Positions 22,401 to 35,066 of a DNA stretch of 64,000 nt are shown in pieces. This DNA comes from Haematococcus lacustris (lineage: Eukaryota > Chlorophyta > Chlorophyceae > Chlamydomonadales > Haematococcaceae): the NCBI GenBank assembly GCA_030144725.1, contig JASKMD010000003.1:15888582-15952581 (forward strand). The letters are read 5' to 3'. The notes under the pieces were generated by a model. It had not been told where the DNA came from, made no database searches, and was given only the letters and a program-made list of their open reading frames with translations. Both the position numbers and the translations under genes were made by a program. Every line of letters starts with the position of its first letter. Position 1 is the first letter of the stretch.

Positions 22401-23430
22401 AGCACAGTCAGCTGCCAAGCGCGAGCACATGCAAAGCAGAGATACTCAACTCATAGCGCTAAATCAGGGTTCGAAGTGCACGACACGGGCCGCAGCGGCA
22501 ACCTTTCCCACCCTCACCTGCCAACTGCCTCCGTGCCGCAACCGTTTCCCGAGCCGGCTGATGGGGCCAGACGGGCGACCGCAGCGATGACTGCATGTCC
22601 CGCAACGGCTTAGCCTTGGCCTCCTTGCCACCCAGCTGAGGGGCCCTGGCCTGCAGGCCACCTCGGCCTCCTGCCCTGCTAGGCACCCAGCTCTGCTAGG
22701 CATCCAGCTCTCTGGCTTGCAGGGCTTGCCTTGGCCTCCGACCCTGTTAGGCACCCAGCACCTGGACCCCCAGCTCCCTGGCCTACCCAGAGCTCCAGTC
22801 AGGATGTCCCAACATGGGGTTGGTAATCTTCATGCATATACTCTTTCAATACTGCACCGTTTCTAATAGCGTTTGTCACATTGGCACCTGCGAATTATTG
22901 CGCATCTACTGGCAAGCGGCGCGTTACCTCTTGCGAGTAAGGCCATGCCGGCGCAAGCGATCGCGGACACACCTCAGCTGCTCACAGCCGATTGTTCTAG
23001 TGGTATGTAGCGAGGTATGTAGCGATTGTTCTAGTGGTGGCATCAGTGATGGAGCTGCGCCTGCTATCGAGCCAGAAGTACAATCTCATTTCAGCCCGCC
23101 AGGCTTGCTCCACGAGCCTTTCATTGGTGCAGGCGGCGTCGGAAGACCGTCGTTGGGCAAGAAATAACGCGACATTGCAGCGAGGTGCGATTGGATAGAA
23201 ATCTCTCTAGCCAGCCACACAGAAAAAGGGACCCCCTTGCACAAATCGGCATGTGGTGAGCTGACCACTGTGAGTTATTAGACTTTCTCGTTATTACTTT
23301 GTTCATTACTCAACGACACAGCTGCTGGAAAAGAAAGCACGGCAAACCATCAATTAGGCCCGCTTGCTCACCCTTTGGCGTGACCCAACTCTGCCTTGCA
23401 GGATTGACTAGCCTACTCCGACCTGCCGAA
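22401..23430. other. Unassigned spacer
   Basis: No gene recognised. 22600-22800 is built of imperfect repeats around aggcacccagc/ctggcctgcagg. A near-exact 20-bp duplication agcgaggtatgtagcgattg-type lies at about 23005-23040. Confidence 0.35.
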
Positions 23431-23469
23431 CCCCCTTGCCGCCCTCGCACCCCCTTGCAGCCCCACCAC

Positions 23470-23790
23470 CTCCCAGCCCACGCAGAAGCCTCCCACCCCC
23501 TCACGCCCCCTCCCAGCCCCTCCCAGCCCCTCCCAGCCCCCTCACTGCCCTCCCACCCCCTCCTAGCCCCCTCACTGCCCCGCCACCCCTTCCCACCCCC
23601 TCCCAGCCCCTCCCAGCCCCCTCACTGCCCACCCCCCCCCTCCTAGCCCCCTCACTGCCCCGCCAACCCTTCCCACCCCCTCCCAGCCCCTCCCAGCCCC
23701 TCCCACTCCCTCCCAGCCCCTCCCACCCCCGCCACCCCCTCCCACCCCCTCCCAACCCCTCCCAACCCCTCCCAACCCCTCCTTTATACC
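23470..23790. repeat. Imperfect (CCCCTCCCAG)n minisatellite
   Basis: About 320 bp of C-rich units cccctcccag / ccccctcacc. Directly followed by the 66-bp repeat below. A similar C-rich tract recurs at 56578-56680. Confidence 0.9.
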
Positions 23791-23804
23791 CATGGTTCAC
23801 AGCC

Positions 23805-24245
23805 GGTGCTGGTGGCGCCCCTGACCTGCTACCCCCTCGTGCTGCACCCCCCTGGCAGCAGCAGACAGCTGGTGCTGGTGCTGCCCCTGGGCTGCCCACC
23901 CCTCCTGCTGCACCCCCCTGGCAGCAGCAGGCAGCTGGTGCTGGTGCTGCCCCTGGGCTGCCCACCCCTCCTGCTGCACCCCCCTGGCAGCAGCAGACAG
24001 CTGGTGCTGGTGCTGCCCCTGGGCTGCCCACCCCTCCTGCTGCACCCCCCTGGCAGCAGCAGGCAGCTGGTGCTGGTGCCGCCCCTGACCTGCCCCCCCC
24101 TCCTGCTGCACCCCCCTGGCAGCAGCAGACAGCTGGTGCTGGTGCCGCCCCTGGGCTGCCCACCCCTCCTGCTGCACCCCCCTGGCAGCAGCAGGCAGCT
24201 GGTGCTGGTGCCGCCCCTGACATGCCCCCCCATCCTGCTGCGGAG
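23805..24245 (+). repeat. 66-bp minisatellite, about 6-7 copies, in a putative Pro-rich exon
   Basis: Unit of 66 bp with core ctgctgcacccccctggcag. It keeps an open + frame, with a 22-residue unit APPWQQQ(T/A)AGAGAAPG(L/D)P. The frame continues AAELDTSSTCKRRAGG and TQHVEQ to a donor-like gtaacg at about 24313, so the array may be coding. Two variant types alternate (CTGGGCTGCCC versus CTGACCTGCCC), which suggests expansion in higher-order pairs. Confidence 0.75.
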
Positions 24246-24319
24246 CTGGACACAAGCTCAACATGCAAGCGGAGGGCGGGCGGGAGGGATCGGACCCAAC
24301 ATGTCGAGCAAGGTAACGT

Positions 24320-26190
24320 AGCAATGGCCTACACACCTTGAGTGGCCTTACCGAGTGGCCAGGTAGTAGGTACTACTCACGAAGCGGTCAAGCAATGCAG
24401 CAACCTTGTATACTTCCGAGCATGGGTGGAGGGGCGTCGTTACATCGGTTTGGCGTGCCATGTGCATTGTTTTGACTGCGGCGACTGTCCCTGACTCTTT
24501 GCAGATGCTACTGGGCCACGTCGGTCGCGGCGGTCGGTCGCGGCGAGGCCCGCATGAGCCAAACTGGCATGCATTTGAATGTCAAGATTTGAGCCGCCAT
24601 AACACTCAGCACAGTGCACAATATTTAATGTTACAAGCTGCACCGCATAGCAGACAGAGTCATCTATCCAGGGATGTGCGAAACATAAATAGAAACCACG
24701 TGGCTGAGACGCGGCGTCGTTTTGATTACCAGGGGTCGATTTCCTATCATTTCCTGTCATTGTTTGCTAGTTGGGGTCGCCTGAGCTCCAGCCCAGGCAG
24801 CTCCAGCAAGCAAGACACAGAGGGTATGTGTGAGTGGCTCAAGCATAACTGTAGCTTTGCCAACATGCTGAGGGATTGGCACGAAGGTGAGCCAGGGGTC
24901 AGAGCCCCCCTGAAGGTGTTGGACGCCTAGCCAGGGAGGCCACATAGGGAAGGCATGGGAAAGACCATCAACGGCCAGGTAGGGTCATTCAAGGACGGCG
25001 GCTTTGGCCTGGAGGTCGTGCTGCAGGTCGAGGGCTTGACTGTGGAGCAGGTGCAACAGGAAGCAAATAAGCAGTGGGAGGAGGGCGCTGCTGGTCACCC
25101 CCGCCATTGGCTGCACCCCTGATAAACTCCGACCGGTCTTTAAGAGTTTTACAACGATTTTTGTGCAGGGCGGTGCAGCTCATCAAAGCGAAGCTAGCGG
25201 GCTGCTCGGGCTGATGTGCATCTGTGCCGGGGCGGGCGGGGGTGTTGAGAATCGTGGTCGCGTTGTGCCGGGAATGGCCTGCTTAGTGGGTCTGTGCTCA
25301 GCGAACAGCTATCGCGCTCAGCGGCCCAACTTTTCAAGTTTTTGAATTTTTGGTCGGGCGCAGTACCCCCCCTGACATGTGTTCTAGTGCTAGTGCTAGT
25401 GCTGATGACATGTTTGAGGGTGTTTGTATGGCGTGTGGCCTGTCCCTGCACCCGAACAGCGTGCAACTCGTGTTTTCGAAATGGGCACTTTTCCGGCCGC
25501 CATAACTGTCCAACCAGGACGTCAAATGATGAACTGACAGTTCTGTGCGGCTCCTTGTGTGGGTTCCTAACGTGTCTATTAGACAGAAACGCGTTGTCTT
25601 GATGTGTGGGCCGTTTCATCTGGGGGGGGGGTGATACTCATATCAGCTCAGTTTCTGCATCATTTTTACTTCTATTAGTCGGGTTTGGCTGCACAGGAAC
25701 CACAGGCATTAATGTATTGAACAAATTGAAGTTGCTGTCACATGTGGACTGAACCCGTGTTGAAGCCCGCATTTTTTAGCGCTGTTGCATGCTGGTTTGA
25801 AAATTAGTTTGGATGCGCCATTCACGCCGCGCTGGGTCCAGGCTGCCTCTAGAGGTCGCTAAGAGTGTCTGCGTGGCGCCAGAACACGTCGCGTGTTGGG
25901 GGCCAGCCACCCGGCAAACCGCTGGGGCTGGCTGCACTCTAGTTAGACCATCAGCAGCTCATCGCACCAATCGGCGACCTCATCCGTGCAAAAATGAGTT
26001 AGATGTTATCTCTTGAGCCATGGGGGTGCAGCCAATTGCGGGGGTGACCTGCTAGGGCTACCAAGAGGGTCAACAGGCACAGGGTTGGCTGGCAAAGGTC
26101 AGAGCACGTTAAGTGGCTGGAGGCCACCATCCCAAACTGCTCAAACATTGAAGACTGGCATTGTGGCTCTGCTGAGCACGGCCTACTGAC
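24320..26190. other. Unassigned region, with one short open frame
   Basis: No gene family recognised. A 55-codon frame at 24956-25123 begins MGKTINGQVGSFKDGGFGLE and ends at a TGA; it may be an exon but has no known motif. 25620-25760 is AT-richer. The stretch just before 26190 is the left flank of the LINE described next. Confidence 0.35.
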
Positions 26191-26191
26191 T

Positions 26192-28877
26192 CTGCCTTCC
26201 TCCCCGGTCGTCGGATAGAGGATAACATCAACACCACCTCCCTTCTTCCCCACGCCCTCCAGAGTCAAGGGCTCTCAGCAGCCAACATCTACCTCGACAT
26301 AGCCAAGGCCTTTGACACCGTAGACCGCCACTTCCTTTACACCCTCATGCACACCTTGGGAGCCTCGGACGGGATGGTTAATTGGGCTCGGATCCTCCTT
26401 CACAACACCCAGGCTGTTACCCACGTCAACGGCACAGACTCACCCCTTTTCACCTGGTCCGCGGGCGTCCGACAAGGCTGCCCCCTCTCACCCCTCCTTT
26501 ACCTCTTTGTGGCTCAAGGGTTCGCCTCCTGGCTCATCTCCCACCCACAGCTAGGCGTGCGGATCGGAGGCTCTCGGCTCGTCTGCACTTTCTTCGCTGA
26601 CGATACCCAGATTCACCAAGGCGACCTCACAGACCCTGCCCTCTCCACCCTCTCCCTTGCTCTCACTACCTTTGGAGACGCTTCGGGGCAACGGGTAAAT
26701 ACAGACAAATCCTCTGCTGTCCTCATTGGCGTCCCCCTCCCCTCTCCCCCCACCCATCTGGCTGGCATCCCTGTCCATCACTCCGCCACTTCCCTTGGCA
26801 TCCAACAGGCCAACCCTACCCTCTCCTCCCCCACCCCTCGCCACACCAGAGCCACCCGAGCCTCTCTTAGACCTCCAAACACCCTCTCCCCTCACCCCGA
26901 CCCAGCTACCTCCTCAGCCTGGGAGGAGCGCCTGAGGCAAGCCACCAAACACCTCCACCGTCTCAACGGCCTCCCCCTCTCTACCATGGGCAAGGGCATC
27001 GCCTCCTCCACCTATGCCCTTAGCACCTTCCTCTACCACGCCGAATTCTCGGGCCTACCACCTACTCTCCCTACCTTCACCCATACCCTCTACCACCTTG
27101 TGGTCAAGAACCTCCCTTACCCCCTTGCCATAGGCCGTCCTGCTGACGGAGGTTTTGGTCTCCTACCTCTAAGAGAACATATCCAGGCTCGGCACGCCGC
27201 CATGGCTACACGGCTTCTACACCACCTCATCAATGACCACGCCTACTCCACCCTTCCCTCCCCGTCCCCGTCCCCGTCCCCCCCACCAGTCAATCCCACC
27301 CTTCACCCCCCACCCTTTACCCGCCCTACACCTACCCGCCCCTTCCTCTCTTTTATCCGTACCTTCCTCTCCAATCTCTACCACACCCTTCACTCCCTCT
27401 TCTCCCGTTTTTTCACCCCCCTTCTCTCCTCCAGCCTACCACCTAGCCCCTCCCGAGACAGCCCCTTCCACCCTACCCAGCCTTCTCATACCAACCCCAA
27501 CACCCTCCCCCCTTCACCAACCCCCCCAACCCCCTCTCAATCATCCCCTTCATGGATCCCCCTAGCAGCCACCCTCCTCACCCACGCCTGTCCCTCTCTC
27601 CACCCTGCTCATACCCTACTTCTCTCTACCCAAGCCACCGTTCCTGACATTTCTCGAGGCATCATAGGCCTCCCTGCACTACACCAACCCCACCTACTCC
27701 CCCAAGGCATCATTACCCTCATGTGCCAAGCCCTCCAAGCCCTCGGCCCTTTATCCCTTCCCGCTACCTCTCCCAGCCAACCCCTCCCAGTTACACCAGT
27801 CCCCCTCCAACACCTTACCTCCCTCTCTTGGTCCTCACCCACCACCTCTGCCCCTCGGGTCTTCCCCACCCTCATTGGGACCCCTGTGAGGGTCTTCACC
27901 TCCATGCTCACTCCCCACATCACCTCTGCCCGCAAGCAGGCCCACATCTCTTACATCAACCAAGCTCTTTCCACACCTCACCCACCTACCTCTCGAGCGC
28001 TAGCCCTTCAAGCTTTCACTGCCAACCTTAACAAAGCCTGGAAGATTCCTTGCTCCAACCTCCTTAAAGAGACCCTTTGGCGCTTGAGCATCAATGCCAT
28101 CCCTGGGAGCCGCATCACCCCCTGGTCTTGCCCTTGCGACCCCTCTCACCATCCCCGTCACAGCCGCCAACACAGCTTCTGGAGTTGCCCCATCGCCGTT
28201 ACCATTAGACAACAGCTCTCCCTCAGCCTCGGCACCCAAGTTCACCAATCCTCCCTTTGGTGCCTCATCCCCCCCACCCCTACCTTCCCTCCTTCCCTCT
28301 GGAGCCTGGTTTGCATGGCTGCCCTTGATGCGATGGACTTTGGCCGTCGCCGTCTTTGGGCTCTCACCCATCACCCCACCACTCAAGCGACCGCTCCTAC
28401 CACCCTTTCCCCCATTTCTGCAGCCAGCCAGCTTGCTATCTCTACCTTTTGGCTTCACCTACAAGACTTCACCCTAGCCCATCCCAACCCTCCTGGCTGG
28501 AACCTCCCCCATCCCCATCCCTTCATCTCTACTCAAGACGGATCCCTTAGTGTCACTTTCCCGGTTACTCCTCCTAGTCCCTCTGACCCTTAACGTGTTT
28601 CACTCCCCTCTCCTTCCTAGCCCTCCTAGCTTTTGCATCCTTACCAGCCCTCCAACCTTTTGCGCCCCTTGCTCCTCCGCTTCTCTGACTTCTCCGCTTC
28701 TCGAGGTCTCTCACACGCTCCCTTTAGCTCCCTTCCCCTTCCTTCTCTGAGTTCTTTCTCTCCTAGGTAGTTCCCCTTCTTTTTCCCTTTCTCTCTGTTC
28801 TCTCCTAAGTCTTTTACCTTTGGAGGTTGGCTTGTATCCACCCGAGCCCTACCTCCTTAGTGTAACAACTACTACTA
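26192..28877 (+). mobile_element. 5'-truncated LINE, second family, inside a dispersed repeat
   Basis: Open from the left junction to a TAA at 28591-28593. Reverse-transcriptase blocks: FLPGRRIEDNI, YLDIAKAFDTVDRHFLY, GVRQGCPLSPLLY and the catalytic TFFADDTQ. A long Pro/Ser/Thr-rich connection follows, then a Cys/His cluster (SCPCDPSHHPRHSRQHSFWS, then CPI) near 28120-28190. Endonuclease and N-terminal parts are missing. The 3' end is a short (ACT)n tail (28866-28880). ctactgact occurs at 26183-26191 and 28878-28886, a likely target-site duplication. The coding strand is strikingly pyrimidine-rich throughout. It is a different family from the LINE at 51821. Confidence 0.85.
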
Positions 28878-28886
28878 CTACTGACT

Positions 28887-29970
<1,084 letters not shown>

Positions 29971-30081
29971 ACCTGTATTGTCTCATGCATGAATGCGGTT
30001 CGAGGTGACTGATGATGGTGTTGCGAAAGCGCCCAATGCTGCTCGCCTAGATAGCCCTCATGCGGGATCCCTCGCTCGCGG

Positions 30082-32343
30082 ATGGTAGTGTCGTTCTACG
30101 AGCAACTGGGCGTGCCGGAAAGCGCGGACCTCGAGCAAGTTAGGGCAGCGTTTCGCGCAGCTGCACTGCGCCTCCACCCAGACAAATCGTCTGGAGCGGC
30201 CGCAGACGAGTTTGTGAGCTTGAACAAAGCTTGGCAAGTGGGTGTTGGCACAGGTTTAGGGCACTACTGCATGCCAGCTGACCTGCCTACTGGTGTTGCA
30301 AAGCTTTAGCCCATACACATGCTTTTGTATGGCATGTGGCATTGCCTTGTACCCGCTTTGTCCATGGCCTGCCCTGCTGATGTTCACACTGGTGCTGGCG
30401 ATGCTCAGGTCTTGCGGGACCCTCACCTGCGCAAAATCCATGACCAGCAGCTGGCACTGCATCGCATGCACGAGCCAGCTGTGTTTCAGGATGAGGTGAC
30501 GCTGGATGACATGGAGCTGACAGCTGTGGAAGGTGGGCTGGCTGCCTTCCTCGACCTCACAGAGGGTTTTAGGGACACTTTAGACTCTAAAAAACTGTAA
30601 TAGGTAAAGAAGAGGGTACAGAGGGTGTCAGCGACGGGGTTCTTTTACAATCAGGGGCTGCATTATCTGTGATTCAGATTTCATGTCCGGACCATTACCT
30701 GATTACCTGACCCCACCCCCTTTTACAGGTGGGGCCATAGACGTAAGCATGAGACACATTGCTTAGTGCACACACCAGTATGCTACAGGCTGCTGCGTTT
30801 GGGCCTTGGGCGGGCGGTCTTGCAGTTTTTTGAAGCTCACTGCTGGGTACTCCTTGCCCAGGGCAGGAGCCGCTGCTCGGTCTATCCACCAGCACAGCTC
30901 CACTGGGCGCTGTTGGGCCCCCCTTGCTCGCTGGAGATTCAGGGCTGCGTCATAGTCCCTGTCCACCCATTTGCCAAGGTCCCCAGGGGTGGTCTGGTCC
31001 AGCCTGGGGCACCACGTGAGGACCCACACCAGCGCCTTAAACCGCTGGCTCCAGGCTGACCGCAACAGGCAGTCCTGCGCCTGACCTGTTGGGGGCTTCC
31101 GGCCCTCAGGTTGGCTTGCTTCTGTCCAGCTCCTCCTCACAGGGTTGGGGGCTGTTCATAGCTGAGCTAACCTGGCTGGTGCGGAACTCATCCACCGTCG
31201 CCACCTTGCCTGGCCTTTCCACCATCTTGCGGCAGGCCTGCAGCACGGCCTTAGTCCCCCGCCCACCCAGCGTGCCAGTGCCAGCATCGCCAAAGAGCAC
31301 CACTAGCTGTTTGCGTGTACTCCACCACCGCTGAGACATGATGGCTGCCTCATGACATGATGGCGTCAAAGCACACAAGGCACACAATGCGCCTAGCATC
31401 CTGGGAAGCACCCAGCAGGTCAGACGGGGGTCAGTCATCAGCCTCTGACCCTGCCCCTTCTCCCTACCATTGGCACTCCCACCTTTTGGAAGAAGCATTC
31501 CATGACCTTCCCCTGCGCGCCGTACAGCCTGAGCTTCCGCTCTGCCCACTTGGGGTGCAGGTACTCCCCCCACACTGCGTCCCAGGTGGCCGGGCGGACG
31601 GTCACTTGCCGCTGGCAGGCCACCAGGGAGGTGCCTGCTGGGGTGGCTGCCACCAGGTGCTGCAGCTCGAGCTTGACGTTGTCATTCCACCGCTTAGACT
31701 TGCGGCGAGCCTAGGTCAAGCCAGTGTCATGCTGCACCAAGCTCCAACCCATTGTGTCACCTACACCAAGCAGCCCTTGCTTTCCTACACTAACAATCAC
31801 CATCGCTCAGCACCTTGCCCCTCACTGTCACTGCGCAGCTGCCGGTCAGCTTGCTCCTGTTGAAGCTGTCTAGTCTGCCACCCTCATCACCCCCAAGGCT
31901 CGCAAGCTCTCCAGACTGTAAAGAATGTCTACGCCCTGCTCGCCCAACAGAGGGTTGGCCGTGACACTTCATTGTACCATTGGCTGCGGCGATTGCGCTG
32001 GTCACAGGGCCGGGCAGTGCAGCAGGAGGGCATGTGGCAGCAGCACCTGCACAGCTGTGTCCTCGGTTGCCCCTCATACTGCCCCGCCCTCTGCAGTAGC
32101 AGGCATCCATAGCTTGCATCATGTGTTGGCACGCTGGCTGCAGGGTGTGACATGCTGGCTGCAGGGTGTGACATGCTGGCTGCAGGGTGTGATGTGTACG
32201 CCCACCAGTGCAGGTGCGGGGACCATTACTCGGTGGCAGCTGGTGAGCTCCTCGCCTGGCAGTCTCAGGCTGTGCTACCCTGTGCAAGCTGCTCCAACCA
32301 TCTGTTGGTGATCCTCCCCGTGGCCAAAGCAGAGCATCAATAG
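30082..32343 (+). CDS. DPH4: DPH4-like J-domain/CSL zinc-finger protein (diphthamide synthesis), 3 exons
   Basis: DPH4 (DNAJC24) is an iron-binding J-protein acting with DPH1-DPH3 in the first step of diphthamide formation on eEF2. Exons 30082-30237, 30409-30532 and 32186-32343 join in phase to 145 residues, close to the family's length. Exon 1 is the J domain: YEQLGVPESADLEQVRAAF, then LHPDKSSG with the HPD motif. Exon 2 has VLRDPHLRKIHDQQL and the family's DEVTLDDMEL. Exon 3 is the CSL zinc finger: HQCRCGDHYSV and LPCASCSNHLLVIL, supplying four Cys ligands. Intron 2 is about 1.65 kb and contains the antisense Fanzor-like copy. Its acceptor is triplicated (21-bp repeat), so exon 3 could start at 32144, 32165 or 32186, always in frame. 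Confidence 0.87.
30763..31716 (-). pseudogene. Fanzor-like copy inside DPH4 intron 2, antisense
   Basis: Minus-strand pieces in order: about 31716-31480, SKRWNDNVKLELQHL, TVRPATWDAVWGEYLHPKWA, LRLYGAQGKVMECFFQKVG; about 31325-31140, QLVVLFGDAGTGTLGGRG, TKAVLQACRKMVERPGK, VDEFRTSQVSSAMNSPQPC; about 31075-30763, LLRSAWSQRFKALV, GKWVDRDYDAALNLQR, RPVELCWW, KEYPAVSF. This follows Fanzor order: N-terminal helical part, the block before the zinc ribbon, the degenerate ribbon, RuvC-III with catalytic Asp. The frame changes within 31106-31140, so the copy is probably broken. The RuvC-I piece is not seen here. Ends of the insertion could not be fixed. Confidence 0.72.
32137..32196 (+). repeat. 21-bp repeat x3 carrying three in-frame 3' splice sites
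   Basis: Unit ctggctgcagggtgtgacatg. Each copy ends an AG at 32143, 32164 and 32185. Using an earlier site adds 7 or 14 codons (unit GCDMLAA) to DPH4 before the zinc finger. Confidence 0.85.
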
Positions 32344-33590
32344 CTGCGCACAACCACAGGGTACCGCAGGCTTTGGCGTGCGGTGATTTGTGTGGCGGGT
32401 TTTGCATGTGGCAGTGTTTGCATTCTCCGTCAGCCTACATGCATGGAGCCTGGCTTAAGACGTTGTGTGGTTGACATGGGCTTGGTGCTGAAGGTGTAGA
32501 GGTGGCATGTCGCCAGTGATGTTTTGGGTGTAGAAACTATTTTACATGTGTAGGTGGATATGGGTTACTCCATGGGTCAGGTTCTTGAGACCTCCATGCA
32601 AAAGGTTAGCATTCATGTGTCAAGGCATTGAGCACTTCTTTGAGCATGTTAAGGTGTGCTTGAACGTCTCAGGATGCATTCAAAAATGAACATAATGACT
32701 GTGTTGACATGCTGAACATACTCAGCCCGGCAAATAAACATACTCAGCAACAATCAGGCTATTGTATGTATATAAATACCTGCATCAGATGAAGGATCGC
32801 CACAGAAGATACAAGTGCCCCTGATTGCACACAGCGACAGCACGCTTGGCATACACCACAGCCTGCTGCTGCTCCTCGCACTTGGGCAAGCGGTTGAAGA
32901 GCCGTTCGTAGCCCAGTTTGGCGTGGTCCTTGCCCTTAGCACGCAGTGCAGGCTACCCAGGTCAAGAGCACAACTTCAACGAGCCCCACATTAGGTTGTT
33001 TGCGTCAACCCCATGGCCGCTTGAGCCATCATGACGGTGCCAGCATGATTACATCAGTGCAAGCCATACAACGTCATCATAAGCTACGCTATCAGAGGGA
33101 ATCTAGGCAATCTGTTATCTCTTGTCCGACGACCCATCTCACCAGTGATATTGAGCACCTGCAGCATGTCAGCCAAAAAAAGAACCCTTCATGCTCATTG
33201 TCAAAACTTGCACCTGGCATTTCATCCAGGCACTGCTCACACAACCTTGCTGGTGATATAATGTCACTATGAAAACTGAAGTGACCATGAGGTGCTGAGC
33301 AACTGTACTTAGAAAGCAGCTCCCAGCCTGCTACTGATATGTGCGACACTGTGGGCTTGCAGTGGCAGCACCTCCTTAAAGGTGCTCGGCATGCACACTG
33401 GCGAGCCTGCAGCACTGCTCCAGCCAACAGCTGCCTGAGCAGCCAGCACTGCTCCAGCAAACAGCTGCCTACGCTGACCGGAACTCAGTGATGCTGCCAC
33501 ACGCCTTGCACCAACCAGGTTCGTGGCTTGCTGAGCTGGCTGTCTCCAACTGGTTGACCACGTGTTTGATCATCTCAACTCCATATTCCA
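32344..33590. other. Spacer with one exon-like segment
   Basis: Mostly without features. At about 32770-32945 the minus strand reads GKDHAKLGYERLFNRLPKCE and QQAVVYAKRAVAVCNQGHL, which looks like a conserved exon, but I cannot name the family or find partner exons. 33400-33470 contains two near-identical 25-bp pieces (cactgctccagc.aacagctgcct). Confidence 0.3.
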
Positions 33591-33592
33591 GT

Positions 33593-33940
33593 TCAGGGAC
33601 CAAATGCCTCGGGGGGCGGGGGCAGCATCTCGCCGCCACGGCTATCCATAAAAAAGACAAGTGCCAGGTAAGCGACGCCGAAGAGGATGCTGATTCCACC
33701 TGTCAGGATGGCTGTTCCCTGGCCGCTCTGCAGGATCAGCGGCTTCTGGTCCTCGCTGCTGGGGGCAGATTTCTGTGGCTCCTGCTGTGGCTCCTGGGCA
33801 CGCGTCACTATGGAGCAGCGCAGCGCCTTGTACGGCGTCGCGGGTAACCTGGAACAGCTGGGAGCCTGGCGCAAGATAACATGGCCCGGCGCTGATTGGG
33901 CGGGTCGCGTTGTAGCGTTACATGCTGCCTTCATCGACAT
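33593..33940 (-). CDS. Small plastid-type single-span membrane protein
   Basis: 115 residues from the ATG at 33940. The N terminus (MSMKAACNATTRPAQSA...LRCSIVTRA) is rich in Ser, Thr, Ala and Arg, as in chloroplast transit peptides. A short polar stretch with QEPQ repeats follows, then one membrane span, ILTGGISILFGVAYLALVFF, and a conserved-looking tail MDSRGGEMLPPPPEAFGP. That tail pattern occurs in small plastid membrane proteins of plants and algae as I remember them, but I cannot name the family. No intron is needed. It faces away from the large gene downstream. Confidence 0.55.
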   Translation of the reverse strand: MSMKAACNATTRPAQSAPGHVILRQAPSCSRLPATPYKALRCSIVTRAQEPQQEPQKSAPSSEDQKPLILQSGQGTAILTGGISILFGVAYLALVFFMDSRGGEMLPPPPEAFGP

Positions 33941-35066
33941 GCTGTGCTAACTGCGCCTGTGCGAGCGCCGTGACGCAATTGGGGTACTCGCCAAAACATG
34001 GTGTGTGACTATTTGTCTTGACACCGTGCATCGACCAATGCCTTGCTGGCTGCAGGTCAGGGGGTTCCGCCAGCGGCCCATTCCTCGCGTGATGAGGTGT
34101 ATGGCTCATGGATTGGCAAGTGGAGTATTTGAGCACCTGGCACCGCCACCTGGCAATGTTGTGATGATAGGACCGATTGATATACGCCATTTCATGCGTG
34201 AGGCGATATAAACGCGGTGAGCATTCAGGCAGCCGCAGGGAGCCGCATGCACCCCTGGGCTTGCCCTTTCGACCCCTCTTGAAGATCAGAAGCACCCCTA
34301 CCCGCTTGCAGAGACCATGCAGACTCTGGCAGCAGGCACTTTCTTTGAGGAAGGAAGTAACCAGCTTGAGGCTCTGGTGTCACCAGATGGTTGGTCCAAT
34401 TGGTTTATCTGGTGTGTGTAGTATCCGGGAAGCGCTGGTCATAAGAAGCACTGGTCATGAGATGGGCTGTCGAGTGGGCATTTTTGAGGTCCCTGCATTG
34501 TGGTGTGTGATTATTTGTCCATCCCATACAGTCATCTGCGCAGGGCTACAGTGCAGGCGCTTCACACCAGAGCTACTCTTACACTTGCTTCGTCCCGCTA
34601 GGGCTTGGGTCAGGCGCCAAACAGCCCACCATTGAGTTCAGGCATGAGTTATAACCTCCCAGTTCATCCACGTGAATTTCACACTAAGGATCAAACATAC
34701 ATATGCACTAAACAACCCAGACGTGAAGGCTTGGCCTTGGCTACCAAAGTGCGCCTTTCTGCCCTCAGTCAAGCTGGCAAGGGCAGGATCAGGCCACAGC
34801 ATCAGCACAAGTCACCGTCTGTCCCAAGACATCGCCTTCCATGCAACCATGTGCCTCAACTCCATGCAAGATCGACATTTCTCCTAGCACCTGAGATAAG
34901 TCTCCTGCATAGAGTTGGCTTGGAAGGGGTTTATCACTGCAACCTCCAACCCACCTGCTTTTTGAAGTGTGTGCGTTGCCTAAAAAGGCTTGGCAAATAG
35001 GCAAGGTATGGCTGCACAGCGTGATTCCACGACATGCTGGCCCACACGAGCAGCAGGTGGTCTTTA
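33941..35066. other. Unassigned spacer
   Basis: No gene, RNA or repeat recognised with confidence; short open frames without motifs. Confidence 0.35.

Noticed and set aside
23805..24245. Possible CRISPR-like or leucine-rich repeat region
   Set aside because: The 66-bp units are contiguous, and the Leu-Pro reading is one of several open frames; no LRR consensus spacing.
33469..33699. 76-codon frame overlapping the small membrane protein gene
   Set aside because: Same strand, other frame, no motif; the 33593-33940 frame has a transit peptide and membrane span and is the better gene.
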